Assembly (NCBI RefSeq): GCF_963678635.1
Contig: NC_087065.1
Location: 68,264,956-68,328,955 of the forward strand
Source of the DNA: Symsagittifera roscoffensis
Lineage: Eukaryota > Xenacoelomorpha > Acoela > Convolutidae
Reading direction: 5' to 3'
DNA length: 64,000 nt
The notes below the pieces were generated by a model. The model searched no databases. It worked only from the letters and a program-made list of their open reading frames with translations, and was not told where the DNA came from. Position numbers and translations under genes: made by a program. Positions within the stretch are counted from its first letter, which is position 1. Every line of letters starts with the position of its first letter. Positions 37,905 through 48,748 of this stretch are shown here, in pieces.

Positions 37905-39605
37905 CCTGTTTAACTCTAAACAACTTAACACCCTACAATTTGACTCCCTGCTTTTTGTTGCCTTAGCAATTTAACATCGCTAAATTTTAAAACAATTTCT
38001 ATGACTTAACACCGTTTTAATCCAAAATGAAAAGAAAACTTACTTGAAAGGGGATCTCGGTAACCATCAAAGAATTAAACGAGAGACATTTTTGCCATTT
38101 AAAGCCAGAACAATTTCGCGCTACTTAGTTCCCGTAAGTTTTGAACAGAAATGACCTTGCAAATGATTTCAGTGAAACGTTTCAAACCAAAATGAAATGG
38201 TATTTTCAAGGAATCAATCCAAAATGAACCAAAAACAAGCAATAGTTCAATGAACTTCAAAAGCCCGCAAATAATTCGACGTCCTTTGACTAATATGGCC
38301 TAATTTTCTAGACATTTTCAGCCGGTATAGAAATTTAAAAAAGGTTTAACCAATGCCAAAAGCCTAAAAATCATTATTTTTTAGAATCATTCTCGAACTT
38401 AAACTTATGACCTGATCGCTTTGTCAACTTTTTTTGAACTGTTGGCACATAAACGCAAAGCTAAATGGTTTGCCAGCCCGTAGTCCCAACCTAGCATCCC
38501 GAAAATAAAGGCGATTGTCCTGGGATTAAATTGCTAAGGCACTAATCATGTTCTTGCGTTTAGTTACGTTTCCGGGAGTTTGCAAGGAAACGTCTTCTCA
38601 AAAAAAGCTGTTAAAATATTCAGTAGGGTTAAAATTTGAATATTAATTTTTACGAAAGAGTAAACAAAAATGAAACAAAATTTACAATGGTTTAACACAA
38701 GCTAGATAACGCTCTGAAAAAGTACAGATCAGTTTTGTCCTCGTGAACGGACATTGTTTTGGACTCTTTCATTTAATACTCGATACTTTTTCTTTTTAGT
38801 GAACTAATGGCCACTCGATGCATCAAAAAAGTTGAGTTTTTGTACGGCTGCCCACTACTTTCCACATGTTTGGGTGGGCTCCGCTGAAATATGATTGAAT
38901 CCCGAAGTGCCATCCCTCGACAGCATTTGTTGTTCGAGCAATCTCCATCACGGCCGCATCTCGCTGGTTCAAAAGGGAGGGTGTGAATGAAACTTCACGG
39001 TTTGGCACCAAGCTTTTTATATAAGTAGAGCCGAAGTACAGACACAACTCGTCAATTTTCTCAATTTTCTTGGGTTCCAAAGAATTTCTGTCGCATACAT
39101 TCTGAATTTCCTGCACGATCATGTCATAGAAATCGCCGATCTTTTTTTTTCGAATGCAAGGGATGGCAGCATTTTTAAAGTGACTGTCAAAATTTAATTT
39201 TTTCAGAATTTTTACGTCAAATTGTTATGAATTAGCACAAGCAGCTTTTTTAGTAATCATAATGGTTTAGCGAAAAGTCTAATTGAAAATAAATTACAAA
39301 CTTGTAGATAGTAGTCTTAAGTAAATTAGGAAGCCTCCTTTTAGCATGTATAACTAAGATAAACCAAGTTTTTCATAATGGTGCGTGTGTTAATTGCAGG
39401 ATTAACTTTGGTGTGATAAGAGTTAAGATAAGGAATTCATACAGCATTAATTTTAATAGTGAAATGACTAGGTGTTAAAATGCACTGTGTTAAACTCGAA
39501 AATAGGAGTTATATTGTTGTCGATTTAAACTGTTTAGTAGTGAAATTTTAAGTATTAAAATGTACGGTGTTAAATTGTATGCCATTGAATTGTAGGACAC
39601 CAAAA
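37905..39605 (-). mobile_element. MULE-like DNA transposon remnant, copy 1
   Basis: About 1.7 kb, sharing ordered DNA blocks with 59010-60680: ccgttttaatccaaaatgaaaag, aaacgcaaagctaaatgg, agtcccaacctagcatc, ctaccactaatttccacat-type sequence, and gagttaagataaggaatt. Both ends carry short inverted motifs of the type ttaacaccStacaattt (left) and aaattgtaYgcc...aattgtaggac (right), suggesting terminal inverted repeats built from sub-repeats. It encodes a transposase fragment on the minus strand. Confidence 0.6.
38823..39122 (-). pseudogene. MULE-type transposase C-terminal fragment
   Basis: A 99-codon open stretch whose C-terminal part reads ARTTNAVEGWHFGIQSYFSG followed by AHPNMWKVV. The pattern T-N-(A/S)-V-E-x-W-H ... 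H-P-x-x-W is typical of the region downstream of the catalytic core in MULE-domain transposases of animals (family knowledge). The core DDE part is not present, so this is a remnant. Copy 2 at 59641-59832 retains a diverged version. Confidence 0.6.
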
Positions 39606-39609
39606 ATTC

Positions 39610-41400
39610 GTCCTATCAGTTGTCTGCTTAGGTTTCGTCGGCTTAATTTCCAAATTTCTAACCTTTGTTGTGCTGTAGTTTAATTTTTTTGTCTCTCCGG
39701 CACGGTTGGACGGCAAAGGTTTTAAGTGTTGAGTCATTTTAGGTGTTGAGATTCCAATGTTGAGTCATTTCAGGTGAAACGTAGTTTCTTGCTCTCCTCT
39801 GGATTGCACAAATTGGTAAAATGGCACAAATTATCGTTTAAGTTTTTCATGGAATTTAATATATTCGGCTTTTTCTTGTTTTCCGTTTTTCGGCTTGATT
39901 GGTTTTGGCCAAAGTTATATTGGCTTAATGGCTTCATATTTTGTCTTTTGATGAGCGACAAAAATTTGTGTGTGCTTGTGTGTTTTGAGGCTGAGGGGCA
40001 CTTAATAAGTTTTCATTAGTCTTAAATGTTTTGAACTTAATAACTTTTCTAAGCCTTAGTCTTGGTTATCTTTTTGGCTTAAAGTGTTTTAGTTAAGGTA
40101 ATTTTAGATTTTTAATCGCTTGATGATTTTTTTTCATCTGTTGCTAATTTCATATTATATTGCCTTTGGATGTCTTGGTTTCAAAACTAGCTTGATCTAT
40201 TTTGATTCATAAGTTTTTTTTATAATTTCCGAATTTTTTTCCGTTTTAGCGGTCTTTTTGTTTTGCATCGCGAATAGTGCGAAGCGCATTTTTGTCTCTG
40301 TGTAGCGTTATATGCTTAAAAGCCAGCTCTAAAATATAATCGATGCTGAAAAATTAAAACCTGCTCGTTTTACATAATTTCTACGACTCTGGAAGAAAAC
40401 GACGAAATATTTCGGCGAAGTCTGTGGTTTTCGACGAATTTCGATTTTTCATTTAGACGTTATAAAGGGAACTGTTGCACGCTATCTGAAAAACATCAGT
40501 ATCATCAGCTGAAAGTTGAAGAGATTTTTATCCTGTGATTATTTCAATGAAATGTTGCAGTCTTAGAAATTGCAACTTGTGATAATTGAAGCGCGTTATT
40601 ACACATGCCAGAGCAAGTGGCTTGTTAGCAGCAGCTAGTCTTTTTTATTCCCATAACCAATTTTGCTTAGAAATCTATGAGAGTTCTATATATGATTGTT
40701 CTATATAAAACCTCAGTAACTTCGAATCCCTACTGCTCTAGTGGTAGAAAGCGTGCCTTGGGAGGTTTGGGTTTGAGTCCCTGTTGTACTTGGGCTTTAA
40801 TGGTTTCGGTGTATGTAATATCGGCCAAAATGCCTAATAATAGGTCGTTTGAAAAGCAAAAATGTTTTATGCGTTTTTGTGATTCGGTGGACGCAACAAC
40901 TTGAGATCTTGAAACTTAACATAAAAGTAATGGAACACTTTTTGTCCACGAAAGTACTGTCTGTCTAACTTATCACGCTGTAAATTTTTCTAGATCTAAT
41001 TGAACGCTGTGAATTATGTTACTCGTTTTGTTCTCTTAAAACGAGGCATCATTCGGAATTTTTTTTTTTTAGATTTTTGGTATATTTTAAATGTTTTTAT
41101 ATCTCGAAGTAGCGGGTAACGTCCGCTGCGTTTCCATCCGCTAGCTTACAATACTTCGTGATGTATCGCAAGTTTATCAAAGCTCAGCTTCGCCTCTGTG
41201 GTTTGTTACGTTCTCTAAACGCGGTTACCTTTTATATTTTCAAAGTAATAACACAGGAGAACCAGAGCATTTTTTTTAAAAAAAGCAACGCATGGGGGCA
41301 AAACTATCAAAGGCAAATCTGAGTTTTTTTGCATTGTAAATTTTTCATCTCTTGTTGGTCCAAGTAAAAATTTTCAAAAGTTTTTATTTAAGTTTTTACT
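39610..41400. other. Intergenic, AT-rich
   Basis: A degenerate family C motif at about 40264-40305 and another at 41163-41200, a tRNA-like piece at 40729-40800, and nothing else recognised. Short ORFs here have no coding character. Confidence 0.5.
40729..40800 (+). repeat. tRNA-like sequence
   Basis: ctctagtggtagaaagcgtgcc resembles a D-arm/A box (TAGTGGTAGA). gggtttgagtccctg is a B-box-like T-arm 23 bp further on. The spacing between boxes is short and no acceptor stem is evident. Probably a decayed tRNA-derived element. Confidence 0.4.
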
Positions 41401-41487
41401 AGTTTTAGGTGTAGTGTTTTCGCCTGTATTCGTACAACAACTTTGCTTCCGTGTTGAATATTTGATAATTTATTTGATAATGTTTGA

Positions 41488-42182
41488 AATTTCCAAGTGT
41501 AATGAAAGTTCTACCAAGATCAGCTTTTAGAATTTTTTTAACTTTCACTAGAAAAAATAATTTCTTTGAAAGTTTTTCGAACGATGTACATTTCATATAC
41601 TGGAGAACGCAGTTAATTTTAAGTAATTTGGTTTTTGTAGTACTTTCCGGGAATAGTTTTTTCCGAAAACTCGTTTTCATTTAAGTCACTTTAAGTGAAG
41701 TTTAAATAGCGTAAGACTTTAGATTGCAGAGTTCGCAGCGCAACCAAAAATTAACTCTAATGATAGTTTTCTGAGAAAACAATTGATCTATGAAATTAGC
41801 GCCGATCATAAAATTGTTAAAATCGAGTTTCAAAGTAAACCGATACGTTCATTGAAACACGGAAGCTGAACATTTTTTTTATTTTCGTGCATTCTTTAAG
41901 AGTTTTTCCTAACTTCTGCTGACCTCATTCACCAATTCAGGCCATCTATAAATAGAAGTGTTGCAAATTTTTCATGAGAAAAAGTTGTTTTGTTATTATG
42001 ACTTTCAGAACTGTTTTCAACAGTTAAGTAATAGAAATTATATCCATATACTTGCTCAATATTGTACGCTCCAGACATTTGAAATTTCCTGGTGTAATTA
42101 AAGTTCTACCAAGATCAGGTTTTAGATTTTTTTAACTTTCACTAGAAAAAATAGTTTCGTTGAAAATTTTTCTTTGAATGTG
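41488..42182 (+). repeat. Pair of direct repeats of about 100 bp
   Basis: 41488-41590 and 42083-42182 share tgaaatttcc..gtgtaat.aaagttctacc, accaagatcagSttttaga and aactttcactagaaaaaata with few changes, separated by about 490 bp. Possibly the ends of one decayed element or a local duplication. Confidence 0.6.
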
Positions 42183-42499
42183 TCGTTTCTGATTTCCTTA
42201 GTTTTCTAAACTGGCGCTGAATTCTGATACTGATCACAATTTGTCAAGTAAAAAGCATTCTTTTTGTCTTTTAGGGAATGTCTAGATTCGTCAAAAACAC
42301 CATTACGCGGCCAAACTGCGTATTTACGCTAGCGAGCAGCAAGTGTTTTTGAATGAACATTTTTTTATAACCTAACTCGAAAAAAAATTGTTGTTAAAAA
42401 GGTTCACTTGTGGGCCTTTTTGCTATAATCACGATCTGTAGCATTGGAAAGTTCAAAGCATCTGTTCTCGGCTTTATTTGTGGCTAGTGTTTGTGATGG

Positions 42500-43420
42500 A
42501 CAAAGCGTCCGTGGCCTAGTGATTAGTGCGTGAGGCTCATAATAACAATTTCAACGTGGGTAATTTATAACCGAAAAAAGAGAAATTATTTGACACCGAA
42601 AATAAGGAATTTTGTCTGAAGTTCCCAAACTATCTTTCAAGTGTTATTGAAAATTTTTCACAAGTTGTGCAAACAAATTTACCTTTACTTTGATGAAATA
42701 TATTTTCCAAATGAAGAACACTGCCAGTCCAAACCAAGTACCAAGGAAGTTTGTTATCCCCCGACTTTTATAACGAAAGTAATGAATATTTGAGCTCGCG
42801 GTGATTTTTTTTCTTAAGACAAACTTCGACTTTTTAACCAGCCATTTTTGACGGGTCTTTAAAAAAATCATTCAAAAAGTATTGTTATCCTGAGAATAAA
42901 GTTGGAAAGTTATTTCACCTGTGATCGTTTTTCGTAAAGTTATGAGGGTTTAAAAATTGCCATTTTTGCTAATTTGGAACAATTAACGCCCTATAATTTT
43001 TCGCGCTTCTAACGAGTAAGCGGAGATTTAATCCGTCATAGAAATCGATCCGATTGAATGAACGAAGCTTAATTGATTTGTTACTAGGAGCGAAATTTAT
43101 CACTTTATACTTAATCTGGCGTGTGGGGTGATGATTTTCACAAAAAATTTCAAACTTAAAAAAAATTCAATTCTTTACATTTTACTTTTTTCAAGCTACT
43201 ACTGCTCAATAGACTGGTCTGTTGATTTAGGCATATTAGTTGGTAAATTTCTTCTGTTTTCAAATTGACTGATACTGCTAATGCGTCATAATTGGCGTGC
43301 GTCACTGAAGAGTTTTTTTAGACTCAAATTTTACTCATTCAGTTTTCCCAGTGGCATTATCGGTCATGTTTTTTTTGTGTACGCGAAGTGCAACTTAGCC
43401 TCTGTCTAGATTTTTGTTAA
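42500..43420 (+). repeat. Family B repeat, long copy with tRNA-like head
   Basis: Starts with a tRNA-like stretch gtggcctagtgattagtgcg, then cgtgaggctcataataacaatttcaacgtggg. Continues with blocks shared with 58377-58770 (cccaaactatctttcaagtg, tattgaaaatttttcacaag, ccaaggaagtttgttRtcc), with 27900-28250 (gggagcgaaatttatcact-type) and with 20800-20955 (gctaatgcgtcataattggc). It ends in gtgtacgcgaagtgcaactt. This is the longest copy of the family, near 0.9 kb. Confidence 0.65.
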
Positions 43421-43424
43421 TGTA

Positions 43425-44040
43425 TTTGTATTTAATTTTAAAGTAACCTCTTTGAATTCTTGTTTTTGCAATAACTGCAAAAAGTTTATCTTATATACAG
43501 GAAACTTAGAAACGGACCTCAAAACAACAATGCGAGAGGCGCTAAAAAAGTGCATTAATACTTTAATAGTAGAAACATACTCGTTCTCAATAGTGAGACA
43601 AAAACAAATTTATCTTTGGCGAAGAGAACAGTTTAGAAAAAAAATTTGTAGATTAGAAACATTTTGCTCAACGAACATGCCAGTTATCTTGGAGTGTTTG
43701 TAGTCAAAAATCTCCCTGTGCGCCTAATCTCCGTAAATCAAAAATATGAAGTCGAATATTTGAATTTAACGAGAGAATTTATCGGCAAATTTCTCGTCCT
43801 TTCGGTCGGGTATAACTTCAATACTAACTTCAATAATATTCAATAACATCATAACTTCAATAATATTCGTCACCGCTTCAATAACAAATTAGCGCAAGCT
43901 AGCCACAAGAACAGGTCGGTTATGTCCTTGAGACAAATTGCTTTTTTTAGCGGTCAGCCTTAATCAAGGCTGAACCAAATTAGAATAAAAAAAACAGTTA
44001 AAATAGGATATAACCCCCTTTTTTAGTATATTAATACATG
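43425..44040. other. Intergenic
   Basis: AT-rich. A small tandem of caataatattc units at about 43830-43890. No gene recognised. Confidence 0.5.
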
Positions 44041-44112
44041 GGCAGGTGGAGGACTCGAACCTACGTCAACTGTTATGTTAAGTCACTTTGTCTTAGTCCG
44101 CTTGGCCAACTG
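44041..44112 (-). repeat. tRNA-Leu-like sequence abutting the BEL element end
   Basis: Minus strand: gttggccaagcggactaag is a good A box/D-arm, cttaa lies in an anticodon-loop-like position, and gtaggttcgagtcctcc is a canonical T-arm with B box, followed by acctgcc. The 3' acceptor strand would need ggcaggt at the 5' side; instead gcacagt is present, immediately next to the 75-bp terminal repeat. The 5' acceptor strand is therefore damaged or replaced. It is either a tRNA gene truncated by insertion or a tRNA-derived repeat. Confidence 0.5.
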
Positions 44113-44187
44113 TGCTTATGGTTGTTACATTTTGGTTCAATTTTATGCCTTTATACTCTCGCTTACATTTACATTTGCGCTGCAACA
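44113..44187 (-). repeat. Terminal direct repeat of BEL element (3' copy)
   Basis: 75 bp identical to 47643-47717. On the minus strand it begins TGTTGCAGCGC and ends with CATAAGCA (TG...CA, as in LTRs), and contains gagtataaaggc, a TATA-like stretch. An inner TGTT...AACA pair spans 65 bp. Much shorter than usual BEL LTRs, so it may be an internally deleted LTR. Confidence 0.75.
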
Positions 44188-45434
44188 TCCTCCACCCCTA
44201 AACAAGGAATAGCGGGAGCGAGCTTTACGGTCGGGCGAGTCAGTTCGCTCGTAATGGTCTTTATGTCGGCGGATCTCGCGCATCCGTCCTTGCCATAGTG
44301 CAGTTTTAGGATACGTGCGAGTGGATAATGTCCACGTGGAGTGTCAGGCTCTATGACCCAAACCAAGTCGCCGGCTTTCATTTTAAACTCTGACTGGTTG
44401 TGCCACTTTGCCCTCCTATTGAGAGAAGGAATAAATTCCCGCATCCACCGTGTCCATATTGCGTTAGCGTATGATTGCGCTCTGTCGAAACGCTTCTTAT
44501 GGTCGAAGTTTTTTTCGAAACTTAGCGACGGAAAACTCGCTGCGTGTTGACCAAGGATAAAATGATTCGGGGTCAACGCCTCTAGATCTAGCGGATTGAA
44601 ACTAACGGCTGTTATCGGTCTAGCGTTAAGTGATTGCTCAACAAGGCACAGCGTGGTTCTTAGAATCTCCTCAGTTACTCTCCTGTTGCCCAGGATGTCA
44701 AACAAAACGCGCTTGACACTCCGCATGCAATCCAAGCCTTGATGGAAATTCCTAACGTGCAAGTGCTGAACCAATAACCGATCAACCGCGTGACGTGCAT
44801 CAAGTATAATCGGATGCTTGCTATCGAAATCGGAATTAACCAAGCGGCTGATGCGCCCAGTCGAGCGAAGGATGCCAGCTGGTCCAATGAACGGCGAATA
44901 CTTGGCGATCCGACTATTCCTCGTGATAACTTTACCGGATCTTAGTAGTTTTAGCTCACTAGGGAATGTCTCACCCTGGGACAGGTAAATGAGCTTCTGT
45001 TCAATGACATCCATTTCAGACGGGTCTGTAATTTCTAATATACTCGACCGGAAATGTTTATGGGATGGCAGCCATCTTAACAAAAATGCTACTGCGCGTT
45101 TGTATTTTACAATTGAATTGAATCTCTCCCATTTTCCGAAGGGAAAATTTTTTTCTGTCAAAACATTGACGACGAAATTTGACGAATTTTCCAGACAAAT
45201 GTCGATATCACATGATGGTCCTTTGAGTCTTATTTTATCAATAACCCTTGTATCGGGCTTGAACGGCCAATCAGTTGTTCTCAATGTACTAGGGCCATTA
45301 ACCGAGCTGCTTTCCTTGAGGGCTTCCGAAGAAATCCCTCGTATACCGGTATCAGCTGGGTTATCACCGCTAAGTATTATGCCACTGATCAGTGGTGGTA
45401 GACTCCAGAATCTCACCAGTGCGATTACCAGCAA
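44169..45434 (-). pseudogene. BEL pol: RNase H end, truncated integrase and C-terminal domain
   Basis: 421 open codons. About residues 20-35 (SGDNPADTGIRG) form the conserved end of the RNase H/A17 region. Around residues 195-250 there are His residues of the integrase zinc-binding module (HPIILDARHAVDRLLVQHLH). The text then jumps directly to EEILRTTLCLVEQSLNARPI, which is the last catalytic segment of the integrase core with its Glu. The Cys pair and the two catalytic Asp segments expected in between are missing, so the deletion is in frame and the integrase is dead. The final part (KMKAGDLVWVIEPDTPRGHY) matches the C-terminal DUF5641-like domain of BEL elements. Confidence 0.85.
44188..44199 (-). 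other. Polypurine tract of BEL element
   Basis: Minus strand AGGGGTGGAGGA lies directly before the TGTTGC start of the 3' terminal repeat, the position of the plus-strand primer in LTR elements. Confidence 0.75.
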
Positions 45435-46476
45435 AAACGGGTAGTTTACTACAAGAGTGAAGCCATTGGAGAACAGTGGTACTATCTGTCCACATGAAAA
45501 TACCCGTAACTTTGAAAGTGAGACCTTTCAAAATTTCTTCTTTTAAGCGGGTTGCAACAAGAGCCGCTTGAAGCTCTAACTTTGGAATAGAAAGCGCTTT
45601 CATAGGCGCGACGCGGGCTTTGCCAAACACAAAGGCTAATTCGGTCTGATGGGAGCTAACAAGTCGCGCACGAAGGAAAGCGACGGCACAGAAAACATCC
45701 TGCGAACTATCACCGAACATGTGAAGTTCTATTCGGTCTAAAGGTTCAGTGAAATAGCTGCGAGGTATTGTCAGAGAACCTAACAAATGAAGACCTGAGT
45801 GCCACTCAAGGAATTGCTTTTTGATTTCCTCTGGCAGATCATCGTCCCATTTTTGACCGCTGATTCGCCAGATATCTTTTAATAGAAGGCGAGCCTTCAC
45901 GGTATACGGAGCCACTAACCCAATTGGATCAAAAACAGAGGAAACAAAACTCAACACGGTACGCTGAGTGATTGCTTTGTCTAGTGGACGATCCACCCCT
46001 CTACTAACGACTAAAGTATCTTTTACGTGATCCCACTTAAGACCGAGAACATGCGACGACTGGTCTGGACTCGCACAAATATCTTTAACAGAGAAATTGG
46101 ACTCACAGTTGTCCGAATCAAGAGCGGTTGTTACGTCCGGCACGTTGCTGATAAATTTTGTCAGACGAAACCCCCCTAGTTTAAGCAACGAGATTAAATC
46201 CCTACCTAATTTCAAGGCGTCATCCCTGTTTTGAAAAGAATCCAGATAATCATCCATATAAATTTTCTGGACAACAGCCGAAGCAGCTTCGGGGTACTCA
46301 GCTTGATTATCCGATGCAGTTTTCTGCAAAGCAAAATTCGCACAAGTCGGCGAGTCACGAGCACCAAAAATGTGACGCGTATATTGGTGAACTACCACAC
46401 TTGATGTGGGGTCCTCCCGCCACAAAAAACGAAGAGAAGGTTGATCTTCTTCCCGGACTCCAACCTGTAAAAACAT
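45370..46476 (-). pseudogene. BEL pol: reverse transcriptase and A17-type segment
   Basis: 368 open codons. The start has MFLQVGV and RFLWREDP, followed by FGARDSPTCANFALQK and the YMDDYLDS catalytic box of the RT. The middle contains FDPIGLVAPYTVKARLLL, characteristic of the A17 (Pao) region. The RNase H part has LHMFGDSSQDVFCAVAF and MWTDSTTVLQWL. The frame ends in a stop shortly after the RNase H core; the continuation is in the overlapping frame of 44169-45434, so a frameshift lies near 45380-45430. Confidence 0.88.
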
Positions 46477-46722
46477 CCCTTCAATGTCAGCTGAAACGGC
46501 GTGTTTATGCTGACGGAATCTTTAAAGTACAAAAATGAGGTTTTGAAGGAGATCCGGGCCAACCAGCAGAGATTTGTTCAAGGAAGCGCCATGACACTTC
46601 GATGCCCCATTTAGGACTCGGCGCACCCTACCGGGTTTATTCGGGTTCAACAACGGGTGATGCGGGAGATACCACTCACGATCGGCTCGTGATTTGAGAT
46701 TGTGTGCCTTAACGGTTATGAC
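46477..46722 (-). pseudogene. BEL pol: N-terminal RT segment, out of frame
   Basis: The stretch between the two larger frames still encodes RT N-terminal motifs in other frames, including REWYLPHHPL and RRVLNGASK-like text and an SADIEGMF segment just before MFLQVGV. Stops and frame changes show decay. Included so that the element reads as continuous. Confidence 0.65.
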
Positions 46723-47529
46723 CTATCCTTTTTGTACATCTTCTCTAATTATTTCGGCGTATTTTTCACGGAGCGACGGATCCTTATCAAGCCTCTTTTC
46801 CAAAGACTTTAATTGAGCTAAGGAGGAAAAATAGTTATTCGGTAAAGTATTCTCCTTATCGTTCCAAAGTATTGGTACAATGTACCTCTCACCATCGTGA
46901 AAGGTGTCATTTTTCAAAACGGACAAAGCGCGTTTGTCGGCGGCGGAACGGGCATCTACTTGCTTGAAGGCTCCATATGATTCCAACTTATACCAAGTTT
47001 TAATCTGGTCCGCAACAGACATGTCTTCGACAACACACTCAAAGCAAGACGAGTTCGACTTAAAGGACGGTGGTAACGGATCACTTAAAACCCAACCTAT
47101 CGGAAGGCGTACGGCGCACGGTGAAATAGAGTCCTCCCCCAGAAGGTACTCAACGGGTCTTATGGCATGGTAGAAATCCTGTCCAATAATTATTTCGACG
47201 TCCTCATACTTATAATGAATAGGTTTGATCGGAGCCAACTGCGGGTATTTTTCCTGTAATTTAGGAATACTTATGCTATCCGATCCAATGCGAATATTAT
47301 CCTTAAAATAAGCTCGAAAAGAAAACGAAATTTCACTATTATTCGTTTCGGCGGAACCTTGAAAACTTACTTGATGAGTTTTCATCACGCTCGTGGAATT
47401 GAATCCATTTATGGTGAGGTTAACGGGAGTGCCAACCAAATGGAGGCGTTTTACGAGATCGGCGGATACCCATGAGTGCGTGGAAGCACTATCGCAAAGA
47501 GCTAGGGCATTAGTAATCGTCGCATCCAA
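46723..47529 (-). pseudogene. BEL pol: aspartic protease and pre-RT region
   Basis: 268 open codons. CDSASTHSWVSADL near the N-terminus carries the D-S-A variant of the retropepsin active site (BEL DUF1758-type). IIIGQDFYHAIRP and GWVLSDPL are further conserved BEL blocks. The C-terminal part (LPNNYFSSLAQLKSLEKRL ... YAEIIREDVQKG) is the usual lead into the RT. No gag or zinc knuckle precedes it; the upstream sequence is an inverted pol fragment and the terminal repeat. Confidence 0.85.
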
Positions 47530-47569
47530 AGAGACGGCGAATGATGCAACTGGCAGGGGTGTGGTAGTT

Positions 47570-47645
47570 CATCAAGTATGGTAGTTCACCACTATACGCG
47601 TCACATTTTTGGTGCTCGTGACTCGCCGACTGGTTCGAATTTTGC
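47570..47645 (+). repeat. Inverted copy of a pol segment inside the BEL element
   Basis: This 76-bp stretch is the near-exact reverse complement of 46331-46406 (shared: gtgctcgtgactcgccgac, acgcgtcacatttttgg, ggtagttcaccaMtata). It carries the sequence encoding the RT FGARDSPT motif in the opposite orientation and abuts the 5' terminal repeat. Confidence 0.85.
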
Positions 47646-47717
47646 TTATGGTTGTTACATTTTGGTTCAATTTTATGCCTTTATACTCTCGCTTACATTT
47701 ACATTTGCGCTGCAACA
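47643..47717 (-). repeat. Terminal direct repeat of BEL element (5' copy)
   Basis: Identical to 44113-44187 over 75 bp; the flanks differ on both sides. A normal primer-binding site complementary to a tRNA 3' end is not seen downstream because the inverted pol fragment takes its place. Confidence 0.75.
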
Positions 47718-48748
47718 CTCCCTTTTTAGCTTAATTGAACAAAAGTTTAAGCACAATGGCTGTTGCAATTAGGCGAATATGCTGCGCGCGACATATGGTA
47801 CCATTAAAAACAAGAATTATGCTTTTCAGATAACAGGTTTTTTTCAGAATTATCTTGTGCCTTAGAAAATTTTCAAAATCTACCCATGTCTCAAATTAAC
47901 AGACAAAACCAAAAAATAACTAGAAAATCAAAGTGTGCTATCTTCGCGGAAATTTTGTTCATGCACTCGATCTATTTTTCAAGTCTAAAGTTTTTCCAGC
48001 CGATCTTCTAGAGAGTACCTGTGAAACTAAACAAACGCACGAAACAAATAAAACAAAACAATTTTCTAAAAACAAATTGGTGAAAGAAATCTGTAGCAAA
48101 CATTAGTTGTAATAAATGGATCAATTCAAACGTGAAGCTGAGAAAAAATGAATATAAACAAAAATTTAACTTTGAGCTTTAAATAAAATTGATAGAAATA
48201 CACGAAAAAGTTCCTATTGATAGATCCATTAGTTTTTTTTCGAGATAATTTTTATAGCTAATAAGTAGTACTGTTTCAATCATTTATATACAAGGTGTAT
48301 TTGTATATTTACATGCTGGTTTAGTTGTTGATTTTTAGTTTTCTATTACAATTTCAATTGTAGCAGCATGTTTGTGAATTGATAACTAAAAAATTAAAAC
48401 TCATTTTTTTCTAATTTCTGTGCCTTTTTCTTTAAAAATCATGATATTTGAGCCTACTAAAATTGAAATTTCACTTTAAACAAAAAACCTTAGACAATAT
48501 GTTAACAACACATCACATTGACATTACTATTTTTTGCATATTCAGATCTTGTTTCAGTGCAGTTTGATGTCTGGGAAAATTGGTGTAATATAGAATGAGA
48601 AAAGGTAGATTCTCATGATTATGCAACCCATAATCTAATATCGCTAGCCCTCTTCAATACTCTCAGTTTAAATTAAGGATTTTTTCAGGAAAAACTAAAA
48701 GTATTAAAACATGAAAGTTATCTGAAGTAATAGATAAATTTGTTCCAG
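47718..48748. other. Intergenic, AT-rich
   Basis: No repeat family or gene recognised over about 1 kb. It ends in a potential acceptor (ataaatttgttccag) before the candidate exon. Confidence 0.5.

Larger units (their letters stand above)
44113..47717 (-). mobile_element. BEL/Pao LTR retrotransposon, rearranged and non-autonomous
   Basis: On the minus strand, the order is: terminal repeat (47717-47643), an inverted pol scrap (47645-47570), aspartic protease region, reverse transcriptase and A17-type segment, RNase H end, truncated integrase, C-terminal BEL-type domain, polypurine tract, terminal repeat (44187-44113). This is the BEL/Pao order (protease, RT, RNase H, integrase). Gag is absent. 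At least two frameshifts interrupt pol, and the integrase core is deleted. The GC content and codon use of the open stretches differ clearly from the AT-rich flanks. No matching target duplication flanks the copy. Confidence 0.88.

Noticed and set aside
44038-45444. Plus-strand ORFs across the BEL element
   Set aside because: They are antisense to the pol frames, which show clear BEL/Pao motifs on the minus strand.
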